DNA from: an uncultured Bacillota bacterium
GTDB taxonomy: Bacteria; Bacillota_I; Bacilli_A; RF39; UBA660
Direction: 5' to 3'
NCBI GenBank assembly: GCA_905205665.1
Contig: CAJLEF010000002.1
Location: forward strand, 62,001-126,000
Length of the DNA: 64,000 nt
Of this stretch, positions 23,661 through 32,881 are shown in pieces. The notes beneath the pieces were generated by a model. The model ran no database searches and was not told where the DNA came from. It was given only the letters and a program-made list of their open reading frames with translations. The translations under genes were made by a program, and so were the position numbers. Numbering within the stretch: position 1 is the first letter of the stretch; each line of letters begins with the position of its first letter.

Positions 23661-24799
23661 TCTTTATTCTCCCTACTTAAAACAGATAATCTTTGATAAA
23701 CCATTTTAAAGCAACCTAAGAAACGATTAATTTCATCAGTTGTAGTAACATAAGAAAGACTAATTCTTAAAGTACTTGAAGCTCTTTTGCGGTCATTATA
23801 TAAAGCCATTACAGATGTCGATAATTCCCCACTGGCACACGCAGTATTGGTACTTACATAAATCTCATATTCTTCTAAGGCATGTAAAAAAGTCTCCGCT
23901 TTAATATTTTTAAAAGAAATATTTAAAATATGAGGAATAGATATTTTCGTTTGATTAATTAATACTCCATCATATTTACTAAGTTCGGTAACAATTCGTT
24001 CATTTAGTCTCTTAACAAAATTTTCTCTTTTATCTAAGTCTGTCGTAGCAAGTCGAATGGCTTTTGCAAAAGAAACAATTAAAGGTACGGGTGGTGTTCC
24101 TGGATTTAACATATTGACATGCCCACTGCCGTATAAAATTGGGGTTAAATTAACAGAAGCTTTTTTATAAAGCAAACCAATTCCTTTAGGTCCAAAAATC
24201 TTATGAGCAGTGATACTTGCTAAATCAACATCATGAAAATTAACTGGTATTTTACCTAAGGCTTGTGTCATATCACTATGAAAAATAGTATTAATATTTT
24301 CTTTTTTAATAATTTGACGAAGCATTTTTAAAGGTTGTCTTACCCCGGTTTCACTATTTACAGCACAAATACTTACTAAAATCGTGTCATCTCTTACAAG
24401 TCTTTTTAAATCTTCAAAATCAATAAGACCTTCTTCATTATTATCTACTACACTAACTTCAAAACCAATACTTTCTAAATATTTACAAATTTTATAAATA
24501 GATGGATGTTCTAATCTGGAAACAATAATGTGATTTCCTTTTTTTATATTAGCTAAAGCAGTACCAATTAAAGCTAAATTATTACTCATGGTGGCGCCAC
24601 TTGTAAAAGTAATTTCGCTTTCTAAAACATTAAAAATATCACTAATTTGTTTAATAGCACTATTCATGAGTGCTTTTGATTTTAATCCTAAATTATGTAA
24701 ACTATTAGGATTTCCTGAAAAGTCTCTTGTTGCTCTTATATAAGACTCTAAAACATCATAACTTACTGGTGTCGTTGCACTGTAATCTAGATATATCAT
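23657..24799 (-). CDS. Cysteine desulfurase (NifS/IscS-like), partner of ThiI
   Basis: The 380-aa PLP enzyme begins MIYLDYSATTPVS. It has the substrate-binding ITFTSGATMSNNLAL region, the PLP lysine in ITAHKIFGPKGIG (about residue 200) and the catalytic cysteine in STNTACASGE (about 325). Directly preceding thiI, it matches the Bacillus nifZ-thiI arrangement, so it most likely delivers sulfur for tRNA s4U. A more general Fe-S role cannot be excluded. Its ATG overlaps the stop of the upstream nucleotidase gene as ATGA. Confidence 0.93.
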   Translation of the reverse strand: MIYLDYSATTPVSYDVLESYIRATRDFSGNPNSLHNLGLKSKALMNSAIKQISDIFNVLESEITFTSGATMSNNLALIGTALANIKKGNHIIVSRLEHPSIYKICKYLESIGFEVSVVDNNEEGLIDFEDLKRLVRDDTILVSICAVNSETGVRQPLKMLRQIIKKENINTIFHSDMTQALGKIPVNFHDVDLASITAHKIFGPKGIGLLYKKASVNLTPILYGSGHVNMLNPGTPPVPLIVSFAKAIRLATTDLDKRENFVKRLNERIVTELSKYDGVLINQTKISIPHILNISFKNIKAETFLHALEEYEIYVSTNTACASGELSTSVMALYNDRKRASSTLRISLSYVTTTDEINRFLGCFKMVYQRLSVLSRENKE

Positions 24800-25371
24800 T
24801 TTACTTCACTCCCTAACAATATAGCTTCTACTTGTTGCCAATCATAAACTCTTTTTATATTCAGATTAGTAAGTTCTTCAAAAGAATATTTTTGATTATG
24901 AAGCTGATCCATTAACAATTTGGTTTCGCCATATCCTTTTAAATTACTTACTTTATCATCAATTTTAATATCACACATAATAATATCTTTACTACCCGTC
25001 AAAACTATTTTTTTAGGGTCAATAAAGGGCATATTTTTTAAAATCCATTCATATTTATATTTGGCCATAATACTACTTTCTTTAATTCTTCTTTTATCTA
25101 CGAAAGCAGACACAATATAAATTTCATAAAAATGACTTAGCTTTTCAATAACGCCAAGTGCATCTGGTAATATCATCGCATCATCATAAACATTAACATT
25201 TTGGTAAAAATAATCTAAAAAATCTTGTTTTTTATCTTCTGCAATAATATCTTCGACAAAATAAGTTTTGATATCTTCGTATTTATAATTAGTATTTAAA
25301 TATTTATTTACTTCTTTTAAATAACTTGGGGAACAGATTGTTTCGTCTAAATCAATCATTATTTTTTTCAT
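24796..25371 (-). CDS. 5'(3')-deoxyribonucleotidase-like HAD hydrolase
   Basis: The 191-aa protein begins MKKIMIDLDETICSPSYL, the DxDxT/E nucleophile motif of the HAD superfamily. It continues with YEIYIVSAF (motif II), a lysine region and MCDIKIDDKVSNLKGYG, the late acidic motif of the NT5C group (pfam06941). It probably dephosphorylates deoxynucleotides. It is first in the operon with nifS and thiI, overlapping nifS by 4 bp. The ribosome site is AAGGAG. Confidence 0.82.
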   Translation of the reverse strand: MKKIMIDLDETICSPSYLKEVNKYLNTNYKYEDIKTYFVEDIIAEDKKQDFLDYFYQNVNVYDDAMILPDALGVIEKLSHFYEIYIVSAFVDKRRIKESSIMAKYKYEWILKNMPFIDPKKIVLTGSKDIIMCDIKIDDKVSNLKGYGETKLLMDQLHNQKYSFEELTNLNIKRVYDWQQVEAILLGSEVK

Positions 25372-25401
25372 ATTTACTCCTTAACTATTACCATTATAGA
25401 G

Positions 25402-25440
25402 AAAAAAAGCGTTAAGTTCAAGAATTTTTATGACTTAACT
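25402..25440 (-). terminator. Terminator of ezrA
   Basis: The 7-bp arms GTTAAGT/ACTTAAC (25411-25417 and 25433-25439) are followed on the minus strand by GCTTTTTTTC. Confidence 0.75.
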
Positions 25441-25444
25441 CTTT

Positions 25445-27160
25445 CTAACGATATTCTTCCATTAATTTTTTATAAATGCCTGGTTCAACTAAATTGATAG
25501 CATTAATGGCATTTTCTAAAGAATGTTTAAAATCACCTTTATAAAATAGTTTTTCGGCTTTAATAAGTCCTATTTCTACTTCATCATTTATAGGACGATA
25601 CCGATTGCCATAAACAATAGCGGTTTCAGCCATTTTAGCCGTTTTCACTGTTTCTTTAGTTGTATTAAAAACTTTTAAAACTAAATCTCTTGCCGTATCT
25701 ACTCTTGTATTTAGTACTTTAATGGATATAGGTGTTTTTTCAAGTTCTTGAACCATATTATATATAGCTTCTGTTGCTTCACCTAATTCAACAAAGTAGT
25801 TATCAGGAATAATAGGTAACTTATAAGAACGAATTTCTTTTTTAGCTTGATTTAATATTTCTTTCATTTCTTCTAATTGATCTTTTGCTCTTAATTCGTC
25901 TTCTTTTAAACTACCAAAAGTTCTTAAGGCTAATTCTAATTTTTCTTCTGTTTTAGATACTTTTAAATTTAAAACTTCCATTTCTTTAGCTAAATGAGAA
26001 TAAGAAACGGTTTTACTCCGTCCGGCTTCAATTACTTCATCGTATTTTTCATGTTCTTCTTTTAATTCGGCAGTTATTTTATAAACAATCGAAACATCTT
26101 CTTCTGATAAATCATAACTGTATTTTATTTCATCTAATTTTCCTTCTAAAGTATGATTTATTTTTTCTAATTTGGTAATTTTTAGTAAAATAGTTCTTAA
26201 AAAATCATTATAAATTTTACGAGATATTTTTTGTTTATCAAATTCATTATAAATAGAGTCAAAATAATCACTCATTGTTTTTAATTCAAAAATACTATCT
26301 TCAATATTTAAAACATTAAGTCTTTGAAAAATATCGGTGATTTTCTTACTAGATTCGGTAATATTGTAAGGAATGTTTAAGTAATCTAAGTTATAACCAT
26401 CTTTAGTTAAATTTTTAGCCATATTACTAATTTCACTAATTTTTTTAGGTATGACATTTTTGCCCATGGAAATGATTGTAGGGGCTTCTTCAATGACTAA
26501 TTTTAAGTTACCAGTTAAATCATCTATGGCTTTAACAATTTTACTAACTTCTTGATAAGACTTTTTATCCATCGCTGATTCAAAGGCACCGAATAATTTA
26601 TCGACATTTTCAAATTGCAGCTCTAAAGGACTGCTTACTAAAGTATATTCATTTTTATGTTCATTATATTTAGTTAAAATAGCCCGATATTTTGCTTTTA
26701 ATTTAGTAATCGTTTCTCTATTTTTCTCTTCGCTTAAAGTTATTTCTTTGATTTCATTTAGTAAAAAAATAGCTTTTGTTTTGACAAAGTAGATATCAAG
26801 TTCAATATTAGCAAGTTGTTCTTTTAACGCTTTATAATCTTTTTTATTAAAACTATTTTCAGCATCTAATAATAAATCGGTAAGGCGGTCCATATCTTCG
26901 TTTTTGATTGTATCAAAACGTTTTTGCCATTTAGCAAGATTGCCTTCTAAATCACTTCCTAAAATTAAAGGTTCAACTTTTTTAAATTCGGCCATTAAAT
27001 TAGCTGAAACGATTAAGTTTTTATCTCGTTCTAACTCATCTAATTGTTTTCGATATTTTTTCTTTTCCCGATTAGATAAAACAAATAAAACAATCGTGAT
27101 GGTTATGATTGTTAGAAAGTAACACGCAATCCCTAAAATTATAAACAAATCCTTGCTCAT
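25445..27160 (-). CDS. ezrA: Septation ring formation regulator EzrA
   Basis: The 571-aa protein has one N-terminal transmembrane helix (about residues 5-28), then KKKYRKQLDELE and a long chain of predicted coiled-coil repeats, the architecture of EzrA. In Firmicutes EzrA binds FtsZ and prevents misplaced Z-rings. The final part, VYGNRYRPINDEVEIGLIKAEKLFYKGDFKHSLE, is a strongly conserved EzrA phrase. It is close to nifS and thiI, as in Bacillus, where ezrA lies next to nifZ. The ribosome site is GGGAG. Size is normal for the family. Confidence 0.93.
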   Translation of the reverse strand: MSKDLFIILGIACYFLTIITITIVLFVLSNREKKKYRKQLDELERDKNLIVSANLMAEFKKVEPLILGSDLEGNLAKWQKRFDTIKNEDMDRLTDLLLDAENSFNKKDYKALKEQLANIELDIYFVKTKAIFLLNEIKEITLSEEKNRETITKLKAKYRAILTKYNEHKNEYTLVSSPLELQFENVDKLFGAFESAMDKKSYQEVSKIVKAIDDLTGNLKLVIEEAPTIISMGKNVIPKKISEISNMAKNLTKDGYNLDYLNIPYNITESSKKITDIFQRLNVLNIEDSIFELKTMSDYFDSIYNEFDKQKISRKIYNDFLRTILLKITKLEKINHTLEGKLDEIKYSYDLSEEDVSIVYKITAELKEEHEKYDEVIEAGRSKTVSYSHLAKEMEVLNLKVSKTEEKLELALRTFGSLKEDELRAKDQLEEMKEILNQAKKEIRSYKLPIIPDNYFVELGEATEAIYNMVQELEKTPISIKVLNTRVDTARDLVLKVFNTTKETVKTAKMAETAIVYGNRYRPINDEVEIGLIKAEKLFYKGDFKHSLENAINAINLVEPGIYKKLMEEYR

Positions 27161-27242
27161 TTTACTCCCTACCTTCTATCTATGCTATTATTGTATCATA
27201 TTTTATAGGAGTTTAAATCCCTAAATTGCAGAGATTGTCAAA

Positions 27243-27935
27243 TTATAGACTACAGTTATCTTTTAAAGTTAAAGGAATTTGATACTTAACAGGTTCTTTA
27301 TTTTCTTTTGTAGCTTCAATTTCTACTTGTAAAGCATTTTCTAAATACATCTTACAAGAATGAGAATAATGATCAATATTAAACTCGACAGTTTTTAAAT
27401 ACTTTGAAAGAGTAATAGCTTCTCCTTCATAAGTAGCACTTTTAATTTCGGTTTTAGCACCATCTACAACTTCATATAATTTACAAGAAATATCTGTATA
27501 TTTTTCATTAGGATTTTCCCCGCAGTAATCAATATTTGATATGTAAATAGCAGTTTTACTTTTGTTATAGGCAATACTTCCCGAAAGAGTAAAATCTTTA
27601 CAAGAAGCATTTAAGGTTTTGAATTCAAATTCACGAGGTATTGTTGCATAATAAATAGCAAGGCCACCTAATAGTAAAATTATAGAAATAAGACTTATTA
27701 AAAGAATTTTTTTAGATTTCTTTTGCTTTCTTTCTCCTTCTAATAACTCATCTAAATTCATGTTATAATCTTCACACATTTGTTTTAAAATAGCAATATC
27801 TGGAATATTTTTAGCTGTTTCCCATTTACTAACAGCTTGATAGGTAACGTTATATTTAGAGGCTAAATCTTTTTGAGTTAAGCCCTCTTTTTTACGTAAT
27901 TCTTTTATAAAGCGAGACACTTTTTCTGGATCCAT
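27243..27935 (-). CDS. Membrane-anchored XRE-family regulator
   Basis: The best start is ATG 27935, preceded by AGGTGG. Residues 1-60 are a Cro/C1-type helix-turn-helix (LTQKDLASKYNVTYQAVSKWE). A basic linker and one transmembrane helix (KILLISLISIILLLGGLAIYY) follow. An extracytoplasmic beta-rich domain of about 130 residues with several cysteines completes the protein. This layout suggests a sensor that couples an outside signal to DNA binding, but the target and signal are unknown. It lies between ezrA and a membrane protein gene. Confidence 0.78.
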   Translation of the reverse strand: MDPEKVSRFIKELRKKEGLTQKDLASKYNVTYQAVSKWETAKNIPDIAILKQMCEDYNMNLDELLEGERKQKKSKKILLISLISIILLLGGLAIYYATIPREFEFKTLNASCKDFTLSGSIAYNKSKTAIYISNIDYCGENPNEKYTDISCKLYEVVDGAKTEIKSATYEGEAITLSKYLKTVEFNIDHYSHSCKMYLENALQVEIEATKENKEPVKYQIPLTLKDNCSL

Positions 27936-27990
27936 TTTTCCACCTACTTCTCTTTTCAAAATTTTATAATAGAACAAAAACCTCGTCAAG

Positions 27991-28018
27991 AAAAAAGATA
28001 ATCCATAAGACTATCTTA
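27991..28018 (-). terminator. Terminator of the gene at 28016
   Basis: The arms AAGATA/TATCTT (27995-28000 and 28012-28017) are followed on the minus strand by TTTTTTC. The stem overlaps the stop codon. Confidence 0.65.
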
Positions 28019-28594
28019 GTTTAATAATTCATTAAGTTGCTTTAAAGCTTTTAAGAAAGCTTCTTCTTTTTCATAAGCAAAGATTTTTTCTTCGACACCA
28101 CTTTTTTCTTCTGATGAATATGGTATTTTAGGTTCTCCAGGAATAATCTCAAAATTACGAATGTTAACAACTGGTTCTTTTGGAGTATCTAAAGTGATTT
28201 TTTTAACTGGAATCACATCATCTACCATTTCTTCCTTAGTATAATAAATTTCTTTTTGTTTAACACCATTTACTAGTTCATCATAACTTATGATGGCATT
28301 GTTTTCTTGTTCTTCTTCGTAAGCAGTCAAATCAATAGTAGGTTTTGGACTTTCGTCAATAGCATTGATAATACTTTGTAAATCAATATCCTCCTCTTTT
28401 TCGATATTCATAGTTAACTCCTTATTATTCTTTTCTTCTTTTATTTCTTCTACATTTTCTTCTTTTTCTGTTTCAATAACATAAATTAAAGAAACAATTA
28501 ATATAATTAACGCGATTACAGCAAAATAAAGAACGTAATCAACGATTGAAAGACTACTTAATATTTGAACGATATCTTTAAAAATATTTATCAT
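28016..28594 (-). CDS. Acidic membrane-anchored protein of unknown function
   Basis: About 192 aa. One hydrophobic helix (residues about 18-40) is followed by a long, very acidic, probably disordered region (KEENVEEIKEEKNN) and a short C-terminal helix (EAFLKALKQLNELLN). ATG 28594 has AGGTGGT in good position. A GTG three codons upstream is less likely. No family is recognised. Its location between ezrA, a membrane XRE protein and surface-protein genes fits an envelope-related role, but this is inference. Confidence 0.6.
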   Translation of the reverse strand: MINIFKDIVQILSSLSIVDYVLYFAVIALIILIVSLIYVIETEKEENVEEIKEEKNNKELTMNIEKEEDIDLQSIINAIDESPKPTIDLTAYEEEQENNAIISYDELVNGVKQKEIYYTKEEMVDDVIPVKKITLDTPKEPVVNIRNFEIIPGEPKIPYSSEEKSGVEEKIFAYEKEEAFLKALKQLNELLN

Positions 28595-28626
28595 ACTTAC
28601 CACCTATTACTAATATAGCAAAATCT

Positions 28627-28659
28627 TAAAAAAATAGCCATCTTATTTGACTATTTTTT
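28627..28659 (-). terminator. Terminator of the gene at 28688
   Basis: The 9-bp arms AAAAAATAG/CTATTTTTT (28629-28637 and 28651-28659) give a hairpin ending in T on the minus strand. Confidence 0.7.
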
Positions 28660-28687
28660 ATGTTTTAGACATTTTTTTGACAATATT

Positions 28688-29908
28688 TTAATTATTAATA
28701 TTTAAATGATACGGATTTTCTTTACTACCATCACCTAAAATATTTGTCTTTTTAACAAGAGTGATAACCGGTCTAAAAAACAAATTGGTATCTTCTTGAA
28801 TATCTTTTATTAAAGAACCATTTGACATAACCGCGATGTAGTTTGTTTTACCATTTTCTTTTTTATTAGGTGTCATAGTCCACCAAGAACTTTGTAAGTT
28901 AGGAAGATATAAATAATAATCCTTATTTTCATTCGTAGTTGCTCCGGCAAACATGACTTCATCCGCGGTTAAAGTAGCAATTTTTTTAGATAAAGAAGTA
29001 CCATTACAAGCATTAGTAGGATTTGCTTCTTGAAATAAACGACTATTAGAAAGATATTCTATTTTGCCATTTTCATCTAAGTTAACGCTGTTATCATAAC
29101 AATATCTCGTGCTAGCAATATAACTATCATTATCCATTAAAAGTGTATTATAAAACTTTTCTAATTCGGTATTTAAATTACTTGTCACAAAATCATTATT
29201 ACCAAGAGCACTTGTTACATTAAAAGGTATCATTGCTTCAGTAATACTATTTAAAACTAATTTAACTGTTTTATCTTCATTTATTTTAACAATGCGCCAC
29301 ATTTGATTGGCAAACATTACATAATTATTTTCAACCTTACCGCGAAAATAATAAACATCCCCATCTTGTTCTGCTTTTCTTATTAAACCATTTTCTTCTT
29401 GACTTTCTAAAATGGTATTATTTTGTAAAATAACACTGGCAAAACTATTATCAATTTCTTCAATATCTGTTTCAATTTCAAACGTTAAAGCATTTTTTAA
29501 AGGATTTGAAATATCCATAGTATATCGATGTGTTTCTTGTGGTTCAATTTCAATACGACTACCTAATAATGTTTTAGAAAATGAAGAAGAAAAACTTTCA
29601 AATACTTGATTGTTAGATTTCAAAGTATAACTTGCTTCATCGGCATTTAAAACATTAGTTAATTTTACATAATAATACTTAGTATCATCAGAATGATTTG
29701 TCACTGAAAATTCTATTTTTTCAGTCTCATTATTTACTTTTATTTTGTTGCCATTTATATAATTTATAGAAAGTTCTTCTGTTACTAGAGTAAGAGCCTC
29801 TCCATAAGTTTGATTTAATCTATATTTACGATATTCAGAAAAAACAAATAAACAAGCAAGGAAGATGATAAAAATTATAACCAAAGCGATTATATACTTT
29901 TTTTTCAT
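28688..29908 (-). CDS. Membrane-anchored surface protein, divergent DUF6273-like relative
   Basis: About 406 aa from ATG 29908 (AAGGG 9 bp upstream). An N-terminal transmembrane helix is followed by a beta-rich domain and then the signature shared with the paralogs at 30-33 and 59-63 kb: YYFRGKVENNYVMFANQMWRI. It continues through a variable stretch with cysteines to WWTMTPNKK and FFRPVITLVKKTNILGDGSKENPY. It lacks the Cys-rich N-terminal module of those paralogs. It has its own promoter (29934-29963), whose -35 lies in a perfect inverted repeat. It is probably displayed on the cell surface. The ligand is unknown. Confidence 0.68.
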   Translation of the reverse strand: MKKKYIIALVIIFIIFLACLFVFSEYRKYRLNQTYGEALTLVTEELSINYINGNKIKVNNETEKIEFSVTNHSDDTKYYYVKLTNVLNADEASYTLKSNNQVFESFSSSFSKTLLGSRIEIEPQETHRYTMDISNPLKNALTFEIETDIEEIDNSFASVILQNNTILESQEENGLIRKAEQDGDVYYFRGKVENNYVMFANQMWRIVKINEDKTVKLVLNSITEAMIPFNVTSALGNNDFVTSNLNTELEKFYNTLLMDNDSYIASTRYCYDNSVNLDENGKIEYLSNSRLFQEANPTNACNGTSLSKKIATLTADEVMFAGATTNENKDYYLYLPNLQSSWWTMTPNKKENGKTNYIAVMSNGSLIKDIQEDTNLFFRPVITLVKKTNILGDGSKENPYHLNINN

Positions 29909-29933
29909 GGCCATCAACCCTTCTTATAATATA

Positions 29934-29963
29934 AGTATATTAATTTGACAAAGATATGTCAAT
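29934..29963 (-). promoter_or_regulatory. Promoter with palindromic -35 (TTGACA-6-TGTCAA)
   Basis: On the minus strand TTGACA (29958-29963), 18 bp and TATACT (29934-29939) precede the surface gene at 29908. The plus strand shows TTGACAAAGATATGTCAA (29946-29963), a perfect 6-bp inverted repeat. It is similar in its GACA...TGTC core to the palindrome beside the XRE gene at 32852-32872. Confidence 0.72.
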
Positions 29964-30003
29964 TTATTTTGAAGGACTTGACAATTTTTTTAAGCCTTCC
30001 ATC

Positions 30004-31356
30004 CTAAGCAACAACATAGGGATCGGTCATGGTACCACTTCCTGTAATAGTCACATCAGAGCGAATATTGATTACTGGTGTTAAAGAATAATTACTTCCA
30101 GAAGTATAGGGATCATCAAATCTTCCAACAGCATCAATGATAAATACATAAATTCCCCAATAAGTTTTATCAAATGGATTATAACCTCCTACAGGTGTCA
30201 TGGTCCAAATATTTTTGCCAGTAGTTAGAAAGCATTTATAACAACTTTTTTGATAATTATATCCACCATTAAAATCACCACCACCATAGCCAGATAACAT
30301 TGCTTCATCTGCACTTATTAAACCAACAGGATAAGTTAGTGCCTTATTACCAACGTTTGATGATGTAATCGTATAAAAATCATTAGTATTTTCACATGAC
30401 AAACTTGGTGTTCCATGTGAAATTCTTAAATACCCATTATAATAAGTAGTAATCGTACCTGTTCCAACACCAGACTGCAAATTCAGGGTTGAACGATCAC
30501 CACAAAAGCCTGTTTCTTTATCTAAATAATTGATATAAGAATTAAGGTTATTTTTAAAAAAATTATCATTATTCTGTTTTATAACTGATGAAATCAGCAA
30601 ACCATGTTGTTTATTTTCTTCATACATATACCCAACATACATATTATTACTATAATTATTAAAAAAAGAACTTGACATTGCTTGCCTATCATCAGATATT
30701 TCCCCATTCTCGTGGGCACTTGTTCCATCATAGATCATTCTTATGGAGCCATTACTATTAATACGAACAATTCGCCAATAAAAACCTGCGAATTTAACAT
30801 AATTATTTTCTACCGAACCTCTGTAATAATAAGTTGGCTTTCCATCATAGTCTGTTGTTTCAAAAATACCCTTTTCGTGTGATTCACATGATGAATCATC
30901 ACAAGCTGACTTTGTAAAATCTGGAGTATAACTATTCACTTCAATATTTCCTAAGGTGGTTTTTACTGTTTTGGCTGTTTTATTAAAATATAAAGTACAT
31001 TTAGTTCTTGTATTTGTAGTCGCACTATAATTATGATAATCTCCGATAAATTTCCAACCAGCATTATCCCAAGTTGGAACAACGCCATTATTACAATTTG
31101 ATTTTGTCTCATCTAAAGTGTAACCTGTATTTTGAAGAGGCATATTTCTTGATATAACGCCATCTATATAATAAGCAAAATAAATATCTCCTGGATCTTC
31201 TACTGTTCCATTGATAACATCAAAATCTTTCCTTTCTTCATAGAAAGCATAACTTTGATAAAAAATTACATAACCCGTTATAATGCCAATCATAAAAACA
31301 AATACGATTATGGCTATTTTTTTAGGCTTTTTTATTTTAAATTTTTCTAATTTCAT
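30004..31356 (-). CDS. Surface protein of the SYAFYEE family, paralog A (DUF6273-like)
   Basis: The 450-aa protein has a basic start (MKLEKFKIKKPKK), one membrane helix and the processing-like phrase QSYAFYEERKDF. The Cys-rich N-terminal module contains TLDETKSNC, TKCTLYFN and SACDDSSCESHEKG. The core module is NYVKFAGFYWRIVRI, and the variable part has a C-x-D pattern (GFCGDRS). The C-terminus is TPVINIRSDVTITGSG. An even number of scattered cysteines suggests disulfides outside the cell. It lies 12 bp after the paralog at 31369 and probably shares its transcript. The first 150 residues are almost identical to the copies at 59485 and 61851. Confidence 0.72.
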   Translation of the reverse strand: MKLEKFKIKKPKKIAIIVFVFMIGIITGYVIFYQSYAFYEERKDFDVINGTVEDPGDIYFAYYIDGVISRNMPLQNTGYTLDETKSNCNNGVVPTWDNAGWKFIGDYHNYSATTNTRTKCTLYFNKTAKTVKTTLGNIEVNSYTPDFTKSACDDSSCESHEKGIFETTDYDGKPTYYYRGSVENNYVKFAGFYWRIVRINSNGSIRMIYDGTSAHENGEISDDRQAMSSSFFNNYSNNMYVGYMYEENKQHGLLISSVIKQNNDNFFKNNLNSYINYLDKETGFCGDRSTLNLQSGVGTGTITTYYNGYLRISHGTPSLSCENTNDFYTITSSNVGNKALTYPVGLISADEAMLSGYGGGDFNGGYNYQKSCYKCFLTTGKNIWTMTPVGGYNPFDKTYWGIYVFIIDAVGRFDDPYTSGSNYSLTPVINIRSDVTITGSGTMTDPYVVA

Positions 31357-31368
31357 CTTTTCACCACC

Positions 31369-32718
31369 TTAACTAACAACATAAGGATCAGTCATAGTGC
31401 CACTTCCTGTAATAGTGACATCAGAACGAATATTGATTACTGGACGAAGACCATACGTGCCGTAAGTATAATTATCATCGATAAGACCAGAACCACCCAC
31501 AGAAAACAAAAGTGCAAGCCAGTCTGTAAAACCAAATGGATTATATCCCCCAGCTGGGGTTATAGTACAGAATCCACTTCCAGTTACTAAATAACTGCTG
31601 TTATTTGATTTCATTCTAGTATAATAGCCATCAAATACTCCTCCAGCATGACCTGCAAGTACAACTTCATCGACTGTGATTAAACCTGTGGGGTAACTTA
31701 ATTTTTTGTTACCACTTGACGCACTTGCTACGGTGTAATAATCATTGGCGTTTTCACAAGTAAGTGTTGGAGTACTTTCTGCTACTCTTAAATACCCCTT
31801 ATTATAAGTAATCACGATTCCCGTTCCGACTCCACTTTGCCGATTTAAATTAGAACGGTCGCCACAGAAACCAGCATTCGTATCTAATTTTGAAGCATAA
31901 CTAGAAAGTTTATCGGTATAAAACTTATCTACATTTGTTTTAATAATTGAAGATGTTCCCGTTCCATTAGCTTCACCTGATGTGTACATATAACCTACAT
32001 ACATATTGTTGTTATAATTCGGATTAAATTGACTTGTGCCATATTGTCTATCTTCTGATGCTTCACCATTACTATGAGCACTTGTTCCATCATATATCAT
32101 TCTAATAGAACCGTTGCTATTGATACGAATAATTCGCCAATAAAAGCCCGCAAATTTCACATAATTATTTTCTACCGAACCTCGGTAGTAATAAGTAGGA
32201 TTGCCATCTGTATCTGTTGTTTCATAAATCCCCTTTTCGTGTGATTCACATGTTTCATCATCACAAGCTGATTTGGTGAAATCTGGAGTATAATTATTTA
32301 CTTCTATATTTCCTAAGACAGTTGAAACTGTTTTGGAAGTTTTATTAAAATACAAAGTACATTTGGTTCTTGTGTTTGTTGTGGCACTATAACTTGTATA
32401 ATCTGTTACTCCTTGCCACGTACTATGATTCCAATTTATTTTTACTCCATTCGTACAATTAGATTTAGTTTCATCCAAAGTATAACCTGTATTTTGCTTA
32501 GGCATTTCTCTTGATATTTCTCCATCAATATAATACGCAAAATAAATATCTCCTGGGTCTTCTACCGTTCCATTTATGACATCAAAATTTTTATTTTCCT
32601 CATAAAAAGCATAACTTCTACCAAATAAAAAATATCCCAGTAAAAGGCCAATGCCTATTAAAAATAGGTTTATACTTGTTTTCTTTATATTCTTAACTTT
32701 AAATTTTTCTAATTTCAT
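31369..32718 (-). CDS. Surface protein of the SYAFYEE family, paralog B (DUF6273-like)
   Basis: The start is placed at ATG 32718 (MKLEKFKVKN, GGTGAG upstream). The longer in-frame start at 32820 would run through the promoter region. The layout is as in its neighbour: membrane helix, RSYAFYEENKDF, Cys-rich module, YYRGSVENNYVKFAGFYWRI, variable middle and LRPVINIRSDVTITGSGTM. The N-terminal module differs more from the other three copies (GVKINWNHSTWQGV). It heads a two-gene operon and is divergent from the XRE regulator at 32882, with palindromic sequences between them, so regulation by that protein is likely. Confidence 0.72.
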   Translation of the reverse strand: MKLEKFKVKNIKKTSINLFLIGIGLLLGYFLFGRSYAFYEENKNFDVINGTVEDPGDIYFAYYIDGEISREMPKQNTGYTLDETKSNCTNGVKINWNHSTWQGVTDYTSYSATTNTRTKCTLYFNKTSKTVSTVLGNIEVNNYTPDFTKSACDDETCESHEKGIYETTDTDGNPTYYYRGSVENNYVKFAGFYWRIIRINSNGSIRMIYDGTSAHSNGEASEDRQYGTSQFNPNYNNNMYVGYMYTSGEANGTGTSSIIKTNVDKFYTDKLSSYASKLDTNAGFCGDRSNLNRQSGVGTGIVITYNKGYLRVAESTPTLTCENANDYYTVASASSGNKKLSYPTGLITVDEVVLAGHAGGVFDGYYTRMKSNNSSYLVTGSGFCTITPAGGYNPFGFTDWLALLFSVGGSGLIDDNYTYGTYGLRPVINIRSDVTITGSGTMTDPYVVS

Positions 32719-32781
32719 TTTCTCACCACTATTACTATGCCCATATTTTTCTATTCTAACACGACTTATTATGTCATATTT

Positions 32782-32810
32782 ATGATAACATAGTTTATTT
32801 TTCAAGACAA
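32782..32810 (-). promoter_or_regulatory. Probable promoter of the 32718/31356 surface-protein operon
   Basis: On the minus strand TTGTCT (32805-32810), 17 bp and TATCAT (32782-32787). Partial palindromes built on ATGTCATA and ATAACAT overlap the -10 (32770-32791). Confidence 0.55.
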
Positions 32811-32851
32811 TAGTTAGCATGACATTTCATACCGTGTTTTTTCATACAATA

Positions 32852-32872
32852 CTATGACAAAATATGTCATAG
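32852..32872. promoter_or_regulatory. Perfect palindrome, likely operator of the XRE regulator
   Basis: CTATGACA-AAATA-TGTCATAG has two perfect 8-bp arms with a 5-bp centre and ends inside the ribosome site of the XRE gene. This is a position suited to autorepression and to control of the divergent surface-protein operon. Confidence 0.65.
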
Positions 32873-32881
32873 GTGAGAGTT

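Noticed and set aside
32719..32820. Longer N-terminus of paralog B starting at 32820
   Set aside because: The extra 34 codons cross the promoter and have no counterpart in the other paralogs.
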